Origin: Zygaena filipendulae
Lineage: Eukaryota > Arthropoda > Insecta > Lepidoptera > Zygaenidae
Assembly: GCA_907165275.2 (NCBI GenBank)
Contig: OU015679.1
Span: 1 to 64,000, forward strand
Reading direction: 5' to 3'
DNA length: 64,000 nucleotides
A program made the position numbers and the translations under genes. Positions 19,300 to 30,308 of this stretch are shown piece after piece (position 1 is the first letter of the stretch; each line of letters starts with the position of its first letter). The notes beneath the pieces were generated by a model, which was not told the DNA's origin, did no database searches, and worked only from the letters and a program-made list of their open reading frames with translations.

Positions 19300-20251
19300 A
19301 ATGCACGCACGAACGATGAATGACCGGTGCGCGATGCATATATGGAGCGCAGACACTGACAACTGTAGACCATTTATCGCACAAAAAAAATGTGTTCGTG
19401 CCATTCGTGGCCTACCACCATATGAATCTTGTAAGCCCCTATTCAAACAATTCCGCATTCTACCGTTGCCTTGCTTGTATATTTTTGAGGTTGCAAAGTT
19501 TGTGAAGCAGCATCACTCTCTTTTTAACAAAGCTTCTGAAGTATACCCGAGAAGCACAAGGAACACGAACAGATTAGTGTTAGATCACACTCCTCGGACA
19601 GCAATGTTTTTAAAGAACTGTAGTTTTACGATATTTAACAGGATCCCGAGCGATATTAAGGAGCTTCCACTTCGTAAATTTAATAAAAAATTAAAGCAAT
19701 GGTTGTGCGAACATTGTTTTTACTCAGTTAAAGATTTCTTGGGCACGTAATATTAACCATATCACTCTGTAGTGGATATTTCGACATATTTGTGAATGTA
19801 ACATAGAATTGTATTTGACATTTGTAATTTGCAAAAAAAAGGGACATTTTTGAAAATTGTGACTTCGAATATAATTTCTTTTTTTACTATGCAGGAACTA
19901 TGATCTTAATTTTATTTCAGTTTTGATTGTGGTTTTATTTTTGTGATTAATCTTGTTTTAATTTTGATTTAATTTTGCCTCTATTTTAATTTTGATCCAA
20001 TTTTGTTTTTATATTAATTATGATTTATTTTAATTTTTATTCTGACAATTGATTTTTTTTTTGTTTTCTTTTTGATTGATTTTGTTTTTTTTTTTGGTTA
20101 ATTCTATATTTTATTTGGATATTGTCTTATTTTAATTTTATTCTGTATAAACTTGCACGCCAATACGGCGAATATGCGGTCAAATATTTTTTATAAATTT
20201 ACATCTAGTTGTACCATATTCTTGCGATTAAATGAATTATGAATTATGAAT
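19300..20251 (+). mobile_element. 3' end of a CR1-group LINE
   Basis: Only the C-terminal end of ORF2 (to 19750), a long T-rich 3' UTR (19751-20225) and a tail of GAATTAT units (about 20230-20251) are present. The tail abuts the interior of a long LTR (LTR-A1) at 20252. The left boundary is approximate. Confidence 0.7.
19355..19750 (+). pseudogene. LINE ORF2 C-terminal fragment
   Basis: Plus-strand frame with the C-terminal hallmark of CR1-group LINE proteins: 'QKKCVRAIRGLPPYESCKPL', 'FRILPLPCLYIFEVAKFV', 'TRNTNRLVLDHTPRTA' and 'IFNRIPSDIKELPLRKFN'. This region lies after the RT thumb and has no catalytic role that is known to me. The RT itself is missing through 5' truncation. The stop at 19748-19750 is probably natural, as the 3' UTR and tail follow. 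Confidence 0.75.
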
Positions 20252-20619
20252 CATTATGGCCTCGGTCTTCGGGCTGACACGTACCCAGGGGTCTCGGCAC
20301 CGCCGAATTATGACCTCCAACGATTGCTGCTGACACGGGATGTACAGTCCCATATAGCTGATTCATCTTCTAACGGATGTCGGTTACTAATGCTTTATGC
20401 ATATTTGGAGAACTCTCTACCTTGTGCAACACAGGTTGGGGGGGGGTGGTTACTGCTTATAAGCAGGTGGATGGCCATCACCGTGGGTAGCGCAGGACGG
20501 GGCTACGCCACCTCTCACTATATAATAAACTTTTGTAGCGAGAGCCAATACAAATATTCCTATTGGAATACCAAGTTGATTATAATTAAACATCGTATGG
20601 GAGGTGTTCTATGAGCATC
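20252..20619 (+). mobile_element. Long LTR-A1, first fragment
   Basis: Matches the interior of the solo LTR at 22448-24834 in opposite orientation (blocks 'ggcctcggtcttcgggctga' and 'cgtatgggaggtgttctatg'). It is cut at 20620 by BEL#2 and resumes at 29816. The LTR's own 5' part (about 1.5 kb) is absent at the LINE junction. No gene; the ORF over it is spurious. Confidence 0.8.
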
Positions 20620-20967
20620 TGTTTACAAATGTAGGTCGTTAGAAATTTATATTTTTCCAACCCTCACTTTTTTATATTGACTGACGGACGCGACGCGCAG
20701 CGGGTGAGAGGAGATTGTAAGGACAGTTGCAATTAACGCGGACACTGTGCTTGACCTATTAACGCTTTATTGTGCTTGTGAGAACTTTGCCTGGATATAC
20801 TGAGTTCTAGTGTTCAGCTCGCCTTCCGCTGTGTACTTGCGCCTGTGTACATACATAACTAGCCGTCGGATTGCTGCCTGCAGTGCTTGCCGCGCCTTGC
20901 TCTTCTAACTGTACGTATTGCCTACCGCTGACGGACAAATTCCCTTTGTTCAGTTCTCTTATTTTAA
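20620..20967 (+). repeat. 5' LTR of BEL#2
   Basis: Starts TGTTTACAAATG. Its last bases (ttaa) differ from the 3' copy (taca). A possible primer-binding site 'tggtagcagagcgtagttcc' begins at about 20982. Confidence 0.9.
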
Positions 20968-21581
20968 TATATTCCAAACATTTCTGGTAGCAGAGCGTAG
21001 TTCCGATCACCTCTTAATTTGATATTATTTAGTTATTTCGTGTATTTATAATTCCTCATCCCACAATTTCAACAAATATAATTAAATTCATAAGTGCTTC
21101 AATTACCTACTTACTGAGTCATCATTGTTTACTACATAGTGAGTGCGCTCGCGCCACTCGGAGTGTAGATAATTTCTTTGTGCTCTCGAGCGCAAGCGGC
21201 CTATTACTACCCCCTGTCATAATTTATTAATATTTAGAATAAAAAACCGTTACCTTTTTACGTCTATTTTGTATCATAATTTCCTCCCGTGTATTCTTCA
21301 TACCTAAACTCATACATTTCATAACGTGGACTTTGTGTAATTTTCTTTTATTTACTTACCAATAATTTTGATAACTTCCGTTATAATCGCGTACCTTATT
21401 TAATGATAAATTGTGAATTCGGTCGCTGGGTTATTTTTACATCAGTTGCGAACTTTAAATAACATAACTTCACGCTTCCATCTGGCGGTGTGGGCAGAGA
21501 TTGTGCCAGTCTTATTTTTTTTTACATTTTATATAATATATATAATTTTTTTTTTTTTCTTGCATTGAAATAATAATTCAC
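20968..21581 (+). other. BEL#2 leader
   Basis: AT-rich untranslated leader between the 5' LTR and gag. Nothing else recognised. Confidence 0.6.
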
Positions 21582-22447
21582 TATGATGGGCTCTGGAGAA
21601 GAAACATTACGCGCTCGCTCCTGTTTATTTACCGATACTGCGGAATATAGGAAGTCTATAGGCACCTTAATTAATTTAATTATAATAAATTTAATGATGC
21701 CTGTGCCTTGTTGATGGGTGGACTCGACCCAACCATTGATAATGAGGAGTATGGCTATGTGCAGAGTCAGGTCAGGTTGGTTCGGGGTAAAGTGGTGGAC
21801 CTGCGTGTTAAGCAGAATGAACTCCAAGCGCCTACAGCATTTAGTACCCCGAACGCTTCGGGTGCCGCATCTATAGAAGACAGAGTTACCTTGCGTGCGC
21901 CCTCTATGCGACGACAGAAACTGCCTGAACTTCCAATACCCTTTTTCGATGGACGTGCTGATTCGTGGATTAGCTTCCTTGATCAGTTTGATAGCGTGGT
22001 GGATTCTCAGCCTGACCTCACCCCTACCCAAAAATTACACTATCTGGTAAGTGCGTTATCCGACGAGCCCCGACGTCTAATCCAACACCTTCATATAGAA
22101 TCCGGGAATTATGTCATCGCTCGGGACCTCCTCAAGAGACGATACCATAACGTGCGAGTTCTGGCTGATTCGTACATAGCGCAAATTATGTCCCTCTCCG
22201 AAATTTCCCCTCGACTTACAGGGCTCCGTGTACATTTTCTTCATCCATTACTGACAGCATACCGCGGCTTGGAGAGATTGGGTCTCCCGGTCAAACATTG
22301 GTCTTGTATACTGGTTCATATTTGCTTGGGAAAACTACCCTCGGATCTGAAGTCCCGGTTTGAGCGCAGTGATGAGGACTACACGTCGGAGCTCTCGCAA
22401 TTTGACCACTTGGTAAAATTCCTGGAGGATGAGTGTCGTCATCATGA
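21582..22447 (+). pseudogene. gag: BEL#2 Gag, N-terminal part
   Basis: Gag begins at the ATG at 21582 or 21585 ('MGSGEETLRARSCLF') and continues after a frameshift near 21690 in the frame seen from 21708. BEL/Pao Gag features are 'LPELPIPFFDGRADSWISFL' (the conserved P-x-F-x-G-x3-W block), 'PTQKLHYLVSALSDEPRRLI' and 'RDLLKRRYHNVRVLADSYI'. The frame is cut at 22447 by insertion of a long LTR; residues after 'FLEDECRHH' on the naive translation belong to the LTR. The rest of Gag resumes at 24839 in the same frame when one copy of the ATGA duplication is discounted. Confidence 0.85.
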
Positions 22448-24834
22448 TGTAACTTTCACCCTCCTTCATCAATTTATGAACAACATCAAAGATGTTGAAC
22501 ATTTTAATTTGGCCAATTTCGTCTAATAGTTAGACCCAGTTTTACGTTGTGTTATAAATGACTCCAGTTTCTTTTAGGTTGAGATTCGATTCCGTCATCA
22601 TCCTATCCGCATTATTATAATGGGTCGAGGTTGGACTTGGGTATTAATTGAATAAAACAACCATCAATTAATTTGACATTTTATTTTAATATTTGTGCAT
22701 AATATTTCTGTAAGAAATATTTAAATTTAGTACACCCAACTGCGTTTGAGTTGGGTGACATTCGATCTTTATATGAACTCGCTCTACACGAACGGTTCTA
22801 TTTTTAAGTGCGAGACTACACTGTACATTTATTTAACGTCTGTGCGTTAATAGTGTTGTTAGCCCGGAAGCAGAGAGACTCCAAAGACGGTATCCATATT
22901 ACAGTGGTACACATAATCACTAACTTACGTCTATCGACGTTAGTAGTGTTCGGATTCTGAGATAGGAATATGATGCTCATAGAACACCTCCCATACGATG
23001 TTTATTATAATCAACTTGATATTCCAATAGGAATATTTACAATGGCTCTCACTACATAACAAGTTTATTATATAGCGAGAGGTGGAATAGCCCCGTCCTG
23101 CGCTACCCACGGTGATGGTCATCCACCTGCTCATAAGCAGATACCACCCCCCCCCACCTGTGTTGCACAAGGTAGAGAGTTCTCCAAATATGCATAACCG
23201 ACATCCGTTAGAGGATGAATCAGCTATATGAGACTATACGTCCCGTATCAGCAGCAATCGTTGGAGGTCATAATTCGGCGGTGCCGAGACCCCTGGGTAC
23301 GTGTCAGCCCGAAGACCGAGGCCATAATGCGGATAGTACCGCGACCTCAACACCATCCCAATAATTCAAATATAAGTGTATGAGACCAGTCTCGCCGGAC
23401 ATCATAACTTCAGTCGGTCAATTTGTGTTATAGTAGCTACACGTAGCTAAGGCCGAAGCCCAATTGATTGGATCACAGCTCGTCCTCGTACAACACCCAC
23501 TCAGCACTCGTTCATTTTGATAAACAAGTCGCGTTGAAAAACACAACTGTTTACCGAGATCAAGCGTTAACGACTAGGTCGTCCACAGCCGATCCCATAA
23601 TCTCTGCACAACGTAACAAAGTCACAAAGCGCATTGACTATAATTATTATGTTTGTAAAAAAAAGAAAGTAATGTTATCTTGAAAGAAGAGCGTTCAACA
23701 CTCCCTTGGTGTAGGAAGCGATCCCGCGTCTCCAGTCAGCCGCATAGTCGATGATAGTTTTTGAATAACACGGAAGGCGTAGTTATTCAATAGACAAGAT
23801 ACAATACGTGCACAACGAAACCCGTCACGGCGAAGACAACTCAAGGCGCGGATTTTTACCTCTCCACGTTATCTTACGCTCGCGACGCGCGACGTCTAAC
23901 CGCTCAGGATTAGAGTTCATCGTCGTTGTAAATTCCAATAAATTGAAAATACACGTATGCATCGAGCCGATAAGATGTGATGAATTATAATTTAATAACA
24001 ATAAAATTACAATCCATACACACCGAAAGCCTTCCTCATAATAATATTTGTCTTCGCACAAGATATCCTAACGGACGTCGAGCGCGTTGACAAGGCTTTC
24101 GTACAGAGCGACAAGTCACTAAGTACGTAAGCTCGTTCGAACTCCCAACTACATCATCTTTATTGTGAAAGTGGTCGTCGGCATTCTCATCTAAGACCTT
24201 CACGTGAGACTCCAATATAATTATTTAGATTTGTATAATAATACAATATCTGTATACGAGCTACCACCAAACTCGTTTGTCAACACTCTATGTTAACTTA
24301 ATATTTAGATAAGCATAATAATGCAAATCTATATTCGAGCCACCACCAAACTCGTTTAACAACATTTAATGTTGTATACGCGACGCGCTCTACGCGCGAC
24401 GCGTAGCCTCTCGACTCGCTCGTCCGCCCGCCGCGCGATGCCACTTCACGTCTCAGCCGCCCGCGTGGATACTGGCGGTGCGTTCACGTCTCGTTTGAGA
24501 GGGGTATGCGGGGGGTTGGGGGGTACAAGTCGATATCACTGTTACATCTGAAACCAAGCACACGGTTAATATACCTTATTATAAACATTTTATTTCATAT
24601 GAATAATTACTTTATTCATTTTAGTTTATGAATTATACATCAATAATCATATAAACTTTAGATTTCGAGTTTATCAACTCGCAATACTTTAAATATATTT
24701 CAACTTAAGTTTTATAGTGTATTATATCATAATACATTATACATATAGTGTATTATGTTATAATACATTATACATATATCTTTAAAATGCTTTTTCGAAT
24801 ATAAATAAATTTTTAAGCCTCATAGGGCGTCACA
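22448..24834 (-). mobile_element. Solo long LTR (family A) inserted in BEL#2 gag
   Basis: A 2,387-bp LTR in minus orientation: in element sense it starts TGTGACGCCC and ends GTTACA. It is flanked by a 4-bp target duplication ATGA (22444-22447 and 24835-24838). With no internal region it is a solo LTR, the usual product of LTR-LTR recombination. It includes the tRNA-His-like segment (22519-22552), the block 'gtggatactggcggtgcgtt' (about 24463) and AT-rich promoter-like sequence near the right end. No ORF in it resembles a known protein. Confidence 0.9.
22519..22552 (+). repeat. tRNA-His 5'-half-like segment in the solo LTR-A
   Basis: 'tcgtctaatagttagaccc' then 'acgttgtg', the most diverged of the three LTR families. 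Same place relative to the LTR end. Confidence 0.55.
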
Positions 24835-24838
24835 ATGA

Positions 24839-25493
24839 CAACGTTGGTAATACATCCGTGGTTGATGCAGTCCCTACTCGAGTTTCCGCCCGCGCCCACT
24901 CTCCCCCCCGTCGCGCCTATGTGATGGAAACTGATACTATGCCCAGATGCCTGATGTGTGCCAGTGGATCCCATTATCTTCGTCAGTGCTCCCAGTTTTT
25001 ACGCATGTCGCCTAGAGATCGCTCAGATTTTGTGAAAACCTCTAGATTATGTTACCGCTGCTTGGATAAACACAATATCGCCTCATGTCCCCGTGACTAC
25101 CGTTGCTCCACTTGTCAACGTGCTTCTCACCATTCTTTGTTGTGTTTTAATGATCCCCGCCAACCTGTATACTCCCCCTCTCGTACCGTATCCTTTAGGC
25201 AGCCCCTTGAGTCTCCTCCCAGACGCTTATCACCTCCTCGCACGGGCGAGGGTATCCGATCCCCTCGTTCCTCTCCACATCGATCACCTCGTTCTTCTCC
25301 TCCAAGATCATCTTATACGCCTCCTAACAACTCTTACTCCTCCCGCACGCGGTATCCACCCAACCACCGCTCTAGTAGTCGCTCCCCTTCCCCTCTTCCC
25401 ACACGTAGACCGAACTTAAACAATCCCCTATCTCATGCTTACTCTCATCTCCACCCTAGTTATGTCGACTCTCACCCGGAGAGTCAACAATAG
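24839..25493 (+). CDS. gag: BEL#2 Gag, C-terminal part with zinc knuckles and RS tail
   Basis: Resumes Gag after the solo LTR. Cys/His knuckles: 'CLMCASGSHYLRQC' and 'CYRCLDKHNIASCPRDYRC' followed by 'CQRASHHSLLC', as in BEL/Pao nucleocapsids. Beyond these the chain turns into an Arg/Ser/Pro-rich tail of roughly 90 residues ('PRSSPHRSPRSSPPRSS') resembling RS domains of splicing proteins. The frame ends with CAA CAA TAG at 25491-25493, directly before the protease in the same frame, so the stop is either a readthrough stop or a mutation. Confidence 0.85.
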
Positions 25494-28400
25494 CTAGCGG
25501 AGTATCGGTCCCCACCTTACGTTTGTCATCCCCATCTCCTTATTGAACCTAACCTAGTCCTCCTCCCTACAGCCCTTATCCATGTTCAAACGTCCTCAGG
25601 CTATTTTATAGAAGCGCGAGCCCTTTGTGATACTGGAGCGCAGGGATGTATAGTAACCACTAGTCTTGCCGTGTCGCGTATGAACACATCCCCTTCCCCT
25701 TCCTCTACTCCTTTTCGTGGTATCGGCAGTGCCACTCCTTTACCAGTGCGTGGTACTATCCTCCTTACCTTTAAACCTATCAACTCCCCCTCTCCAATAG
25801 TCACCACCTCAGCTGTGGTTATGGATACCATGACAGGCACCCATCCCGAGCTCGAGTTACCTGAATCCATCACCTCACTGACAAGTCGGCTGCCCCTTGC
25901 GGACCCTTCCTTCCGTCTACCTAGTGAAATTGATGTACTCCTGGGTGCCGATGTTTTTGGCGCTATTCTTGGTTCTTCGGTCTTAGAATTACTGCCCAAC
26001 GGTCTTACTGCCATTTCAACGGTATTTAGCTATGTTATATCGGGTCCCATTCCAAACCTCCCTGTACTAAAACCTGCAATGACAGGTCTTTCCTTATCCC
26101 AAGCGGTTGAAAGGTTTTGGAAGGTTGAAGAGACTCCTGAGCATTGCCCTCCTGACCCCGCACAAATTGAATGTGAGGAACTCTTTGCAGCTACTACGAT
26201 AAGGAATCCTGATGGCACTTTCACAGTGAGACTCCCTTTTCTTTCAACTCGCCCTTCTCTAGGTGACTCTCGTACCACTGCACAGCGACGCTTCTTGAAT
26301 TTGGAAAAACGCCTACAAACTAACCCCAAGCTGAAGGAGAAATATATTGCCTTTATGCGTGAATATATTGCTCTCAACCATATGTCCCCATCCCCTTCCA
26401 ATGCCCCTTCGGCAGAACATTATTTTATCCCCCATCACGGTGTCTTCAAAGCAGGCAACACCGAAAAGATACGGGTCGTTTTTGATGGTAGCTGTAAGAC
26501 CTCAACCGGCGTCTCACTAAATGATTGCCTGCATAGCGGACCTAAGCTCCAGCGAGATATACCCCACATACTCCTTAATTTTAGACGACATGCAGTCGTA
26601 TTTGTTGCTGACATCCGTATGATGTTTCGTATGACCTGGGTTCACCCAGAAGATAGGCGGTTCCAATTGATCCTGTGGAGAGAATCCCCATCTGATCCCC
26701 TTATAACCTACGAATTGAACACAAACACCTACGGTTTCCGATCCAGCCCTTACATTGCCATTAGGGCCCTGTTGGAATTAGCCAAGCGAGAGGGTTCAAG
26801 GTTCCCCAAAGCAGCTGCTGTCATAGAATCTGACGTATATGTAGATGATTGCCTGAGTGGCGCGCCCTCCCTCAGTGAGGCTCTGGCTCTCAAGGCAGAC
26901 CTTGAGGGCTTGTTGAGCTCAGGTGGCTATGAGCTCAGAAAATGGCTCTCAAATAGACCAGAACTCCTAAAGTCTGTCCCTCAAGAACACCTTCAACTTC
27001 CCCATACAATACGGGATACAGACAACCCCCAGACTGTTGCTGTCCTTGGAGTCCAGTACAACCCTTCGTCCGATTCGTTCACATACAACACTTGTGTTGA
27101 TCCTCAACTTAATGTAACCAAGCGAAAGGTGCTCTCCTTGGTAGCCCGTACCTTTGATCCAAGTGGATGGATCGCTCCCGTAGTTTTTAAGGCCAAGGTC
27201 TTCATTCAGCGCCTCTGGCTATCGGGCCTTAATTGGGATGATCGTTTGGGACCTGATCTTGCAGATGAGTGGCTTTCATTTACCCGAGACTTTGTAAATC
27301 TCCATCGCGTTGCAATTCCTCGCCATATTATTCCCCCTGATTCGGTCTCTTTCTCTCTTCATGGATTCTGCGATGCTTCCGAAGCTGGTTACGCAGCTGT
27401 TGTATACCTTAGGGCCCAACAAGCACCAGGAAACTGCTCCGTCCATCTATTCATGTCAAAAACCAAGGTTGCCCCTGTTCGGACTAAATTAACAATTCCT
27501 AAATTGGAATTACTAGGAGCTACGCTCCTTGCTAAATTGGTTCATCACGTTGCTTCCTGCTTACAGAAATCAATTGTGTTGAACGCATTCTACAATTGGT
27601 CGGATAGCAAAATTGTCCTGGCTTGGCTCAAGACCCCTCCGCATCAACTGCAGATCTTCGAAGCAAATCGCATTTCGCAGATTTGCAATTCAGCCACGCA
27701 ATCCACCTGGCGTCATGTCCCTGGTGGAATTAACCCTGCTGACTGTGCTTCCCGTGGCCTCTCTCCCTCTGCTCTAATTAATAATCCACTGTGGTGGTCC
27801 CCATCTTGGCTGGCTGATCTTGGTTCCTGGCCCCCTCTGGAGCATGAGGTCCCTACGGAAGTGCCCGGTTTGCGCTCCTTGCTGGTAACTGGTTCTCCTG
27901 TTGACTCTCCTGACCCTCACTTTCTCCTAGATCGTTTCAGTTCTCTTCGCAAGTTGATCGGCGTTGTCGGATACATATTACGATTCGTGCATAACACATT
28001 GCACCCGGACTCTCGGACAAGATCGCCTTCCTTATCTGCACTTGAACGTAGAGATGCCTTGCTCTTTCTCATCAAAATCGTCCAAAAGATTTCCTTCCCT
28101 GATGAGATTGCCCTCCTTAAAGCCGACAAGTTGAAAGAGATAAAATCTGCCTTACGCCGCCTAAACCCCTTTCTTGACAAACTCGGCCTTGTGCGGGTTG
28201 GTGGTCGCTTACGCCATTCCGAGCTACCCTATGATGCGCGTCACTCTCTTCTTCTCCCCAAACATGGTCATTTTGTCAAACTCTTAATTTCTCACTACCA
28301 TCACGAAAACTCTCATGCTGGACCCGACGCCTTACTTGCCATGCTTTCCCGAGAATTCTGGATCTTATCAGAACGCCGAATTATCAGAAACGTTATATTC

Positions 28401-28820
28401 CGGTGCCTACCTTGTTACCGCCTCAAGGCTTCTACCCACGTTCCATTTATGGGTGATCTCCCCAAAGATCGTGTGACTGCGGCTCGACCTTTCCAGGGTG
28501 TAGGAACAGACTTCGCTGGTCCATTCTACACCAAAATCCAGAAACATCGTAACAGAAAGTTGGTGAAGTCCTATCTCTGTGTTTTTGTTTGCCTGTCCAC
28601 TAAAGCAGTGCACCTTGAGGTGGTTTCCGACCTCACCACGGAAGCCTTTATTGCGGCGCTCTCTCGCATGGTGTCGAGACGAGGATTACCTTCCCTTATT
28701 CGTTCGGACTGTGGTAGAAATTATGTAGGTGCAAATAATTACTTAAGAGATGTTACCACCTTTCTGACCCGGAACCAACATGATTTGAGCTCTGAGCTGG
28801 CCAAACGCGGAATAACGTAG
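25494..28820 (+). CDS. pol: BEL#2 Pol: protease, RT, RNase H, integrase (first part)
   Basis: In the same frame as Gag after the TAG. Protease: 'ARALCDTGAQGCIVTTS' (DTG). RT: 'YFIPHHGVFKAG', 'VFDGSCKTSTGVSLND', 'FVADIRMMFRM' (catalytic Asp) and 'VYVDDCLSGA' (YVDD). RNase H-like region: 'FSLHGFCDASEAGYAAVVY', 'LTIPKLELLGATLLAKL', 'NWSDSKIVLAWL' and 'GGINPADCASRGL'. Integrase: zinc region 'HYHHENSHAGPDALLAML' to 'IFRCLPCYRLK', then 'VGTDFAGPFYTK' and 'IRSDCGRNYVGANN' (two catalytic Asp). A TAG at 28818-28820 ends the frame inside integrase, probably from a Trp codon; the third catalytic residue lies beyond it. Confidence 0.88.
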   Translation, partial: LAEYRSPPYVCHPHLLIEPNLVLLPTALIHVQTSSGYFIEARALCDTGAQGCIVTTSLAVSRMNTSPSPSSTPFRGIGSATPLPVRGTILLTFKPINSPSPIVTTSAVVMDTMTGTHPELELPESITSLTSRLPLADPSFRLPSEIDVLLGADVFGAILGSSVLELLPNGLTAISTVFSYVISGPIPNLPVLKPAMTGLSLSQAVERFWKVEETPEHCPPDPAQIECEELFAATTIRNPDGTFTVRLPFLSTRPSLGDSRTTAQRRFLNLEKRLQTNPKLKEKYIAFMREYIALNHMSPSPSNAPSAEHYFIPHHGVFKAGNTEKIRVVFDGSCKTSTGVSLNDCLHSGPKLQRDIPHILLNFRRHAVVFVADIRMMFRMTWVHPEDRRFQLILWRESPSDPLITYELNTNTYGFRSSPYIAIRALLELAKREGSRFPKAAAVIESDVYVDDCLSGAPSLSEALALKADLEGLLSSGGYELRKWLSNRPELLKSVPQEHLQLPHTIRDTDNPQTVAVLGVQYNPSSDSFTYNTCVDPQLNVTKRKVLSLVARTFDPSGWIAPVVFKAKVFIQRLWLSGLNWDDRLGPDLADEWLSFTRDFVNLHRVAIPRHIIPPDSVSFSLHGFCDASEAGYAAVVYLRAQQAPGNCSVHLFMSKTKVAPVRTKLTIPKLELLGATLLAKLVHHVASCLQKSIVLNAFYNWSDSKIVLAWLKTPPHQLQIFEANRISQICNSATQSTWRHVPGGINPADCASRGLSPSALINNPLWWSPSWLADLGSWPPLEHEVPTEVPGLRSLLVTGSPVDSPDPHFLLDRFSSLRKLIGVVGYILRFVHNTLHPDSRTRSPSLSALERRDALLFLIKIVQKISFPDEIALLKADKLKEIKSALRRLNPFLDKLGLVRVGGRLRHSELPYDARHSLLLPKHGHFVKLLISHYHHENSHAGPDALLAMLSREFWILSERRIIRNVIFRCLPCYRLKASTHVPFMGDLPKDRVTAARPFQGVGTDFAGPFYTKIQKHRNRKLVKSYLCVFVCLSTKAVHLEVVSDLTTEAFIAALSRMVSRRGLPSLIRSDCGRNYVGANNYLRDVTTFLTRNQHDLSSELAKRGIT

Positions 28821-29408
28821 ATTTTTGACCCGCCTGCCTGTCCTCATTGGGGTGGTCTATTTGAGACTGCTGTCAAGTCTGCGAAGACACACCTTAAGCG
28901 TGTCATACGAGATACTCCTCTCACCTATGAGGAGCTCACTACAGTTTTCACGAAGATCGAGGCTGTACTTAACTCTCGCCCATTGTGCCCGATCTCCTCG
29001 GATCCTAGCGACCTCGAAGTCCTCACTCCGGGTAATTTTTTAAACGCAGTACCCGAGTACCCTCTACAAAACGAACGAATTAGTTTGTTGAAGAGATTCC
29101 AGCTGATGCAACAAATGACCCAGAATTTCTGGTCGCGGTGGCACTCCCAGTATTTGTGTACCTTGCAAACCCGACCCAAATCCTGGACCAAACACACCAC
29201 ACCCCTCAAGGTTGGAGATTTAGTCCTACTAAGGGATGAGAATCTTCCCCTTTTAGAATGGCGACGTGGCCGCATCCTAACCGTCCACCCAGGACAAGAC
29301 GGGATAATCCGTGTTGTTGAGGTTAAAACGCCCACTGGTATCCTAACAAGACCCACAGCTAAACTAGTCCCCTTGCCGCTCGAGGAGCCCTCTTCCCTCT
29401 CTTGTTAA
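28821..29408 (+). pseudogene. BEL#2 integrase C-terminal part
   Basis: Same frame as the preceding Pol after the TAG. It opens with 'CPHWGGLFETAVKSAKTHL', which carries the catalytic Glu of the DDE triad, then 'VLNSRPLCPISSDPSDLEVL', 'NFWSRWHSQYLCTLQTR' and the C-terminal beta-barrel region 'VGDLVLLRDENLPLLEWRRG' to 'VHPGQDGIIRVVEVKT'. The stop at 29406-29408 is the natural end, since the purine tract and 3' LTR follow. Confidence 0.85.
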
Positions 29409-29462
29409 TTCTGCTGCCATCGTCAATAGTCCCGTAAACACTCCATGTTTAGGGCGGGGGAA

Positions 29463-29810
29463 TGTTTACAAATGTAGGTCGTTAGAAATTTATATTTTTC
29501 CAACCCTCACTTTTTGATATTGACTGACGGACGCGACGCGCGGCGGGTGAGAGGAGATTGTAAGGACAGTTGCAATTAACGCGGACACTGTGCTTGACCT
29601 ATTAACGCTTTATTGTGCTTGTGAGAACTTTGCCTGGATATACTGAGTTCTAGTGTTCAGCTCGCCTTCCGCTGTATACTTGCGCCTGTGTACATACATA
29701 ACTAGCCGTCGGATTGCTGCCTGCAGTGCTTGCCGCGCCTTGCTCTTCTAACTGTACGTATTGCCTACCGCTGATGGACAAATTCCCTTTGTTCAGTTCT
29801 CTTATTTACA
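29463..29810 (+). repeat. 3' LTR of BEL#2
   Basis: Preceded by the purine tract 'agggcgggggaa' at about 29450-29462. TG...CA ends; about 1.7 percent different from the 5' LTR, the oldest pair among the BEL copies that can be compared here. Confidence 0.9.
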
Positions 29811-29815
29811 GCATC

Positions 29816-30154
29816 ATATTCCTATCTTAGTATCCCGAACACTACTAACGTCGACAGACGAGAGTTAGTGATTATGCGAACCACCTTAACATGGTTATCA
29901 ATCTTTGGAGTCTCTCTGCTTCCGGGCTAACAACACTATTAACGCACAGACATTAAGTAAATGTACAGTGTAGTCTAGCACTTAAAAAAGAACCGTTCGT
30001 GTAGAACGAGTTCATATAATGAACGAGTGTCACCCAACTCGAACGCAGTTGGGTGTACTAAATATATTTCCTATAGAAATATTATGCACAATTATTAAAA
30101 TATAATGTCAAATTAATTGATGGTTGTTTTATTCAACTAATACCTAAACCCAGC
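29816..30154 (+). mobile_element. Long LTR-A1, second fragment
   Basis: Continues LTR-A1 after BEL#2: the duplicated GCATC is followed by 'atattcctatctt', matching the solo LTR-A in reverse. It is cut at 30155 by BEL#1 and resumes at 48223. Confidence 0.85.
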
Positions 30155-30180
30155 TGTACGAGCTAGCTCGACACTATTTT

Positions 30181-30254
30181 TGGCCCAGATTAAACTTAGC
30201 TGATCGCGCTACTAATTTGGCCCAGATTAAACTTAGCTGATCGCGCTACTCGTG
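30181..30254 (+). promoter_or_regulatory. Tandem 37-bp repeat in the BEL#1 U3
   Basis: Two copies of a unit beginning 'tggcccagattaaacttagc' lie about 30 bp upstream of the TATA box. The position and duplication suggest an enhancer-like element. The same pair is present in the 3' LTR. Confidence 0.6.
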
Positions 30255-30281
30255 CATGCCCCCGCCACCAACAAAAATGTG

Positions 30282-30308
30282 TATAAAACGCCACAACTCA
30301 GAAATAAA
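30282..30308 (+). promoter_or_regulatory. BEL#1 core promoter (TATA) and adjacent poly(A) signal
   Basis: TATAAAA at 30282-30288 is followed only 14 bp later by AATAAA (30303-30308). With a start site about 30 bp below the TATA box, the poly(A) signal would be upstream of the cap site in the 5' LTR and only transcribed from the 3' LTR. Confidence 0.55.

Larger units (their letters stand above)
20620..29810 (+). mobile_element. BEL/Pao element #2
   Basis: LTR retrotransposon on the plus strand. LTRs lie at 20620-20967 and 29463-29810 (348 bp, about six differences) and are flanked by a 5-bp target duplication GCATC (20615-20619 and 29811-29815). The internal region holds gag with CCHC knuckles, protease, RT, RNase H and integrase in one frame, broken by a frameshift near 21690, a TAG at 25491, a TAG at 28818, and a solo long LTR at 22448-24834. 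It inserted into LTR-A1. Confidence 0.92.

Noticed and set aside
20246..20614. ORF near the LINE tail as a gene
   Set aside because: Lies entirely in LTR-A1 sequence that is non-coding in the other copies.
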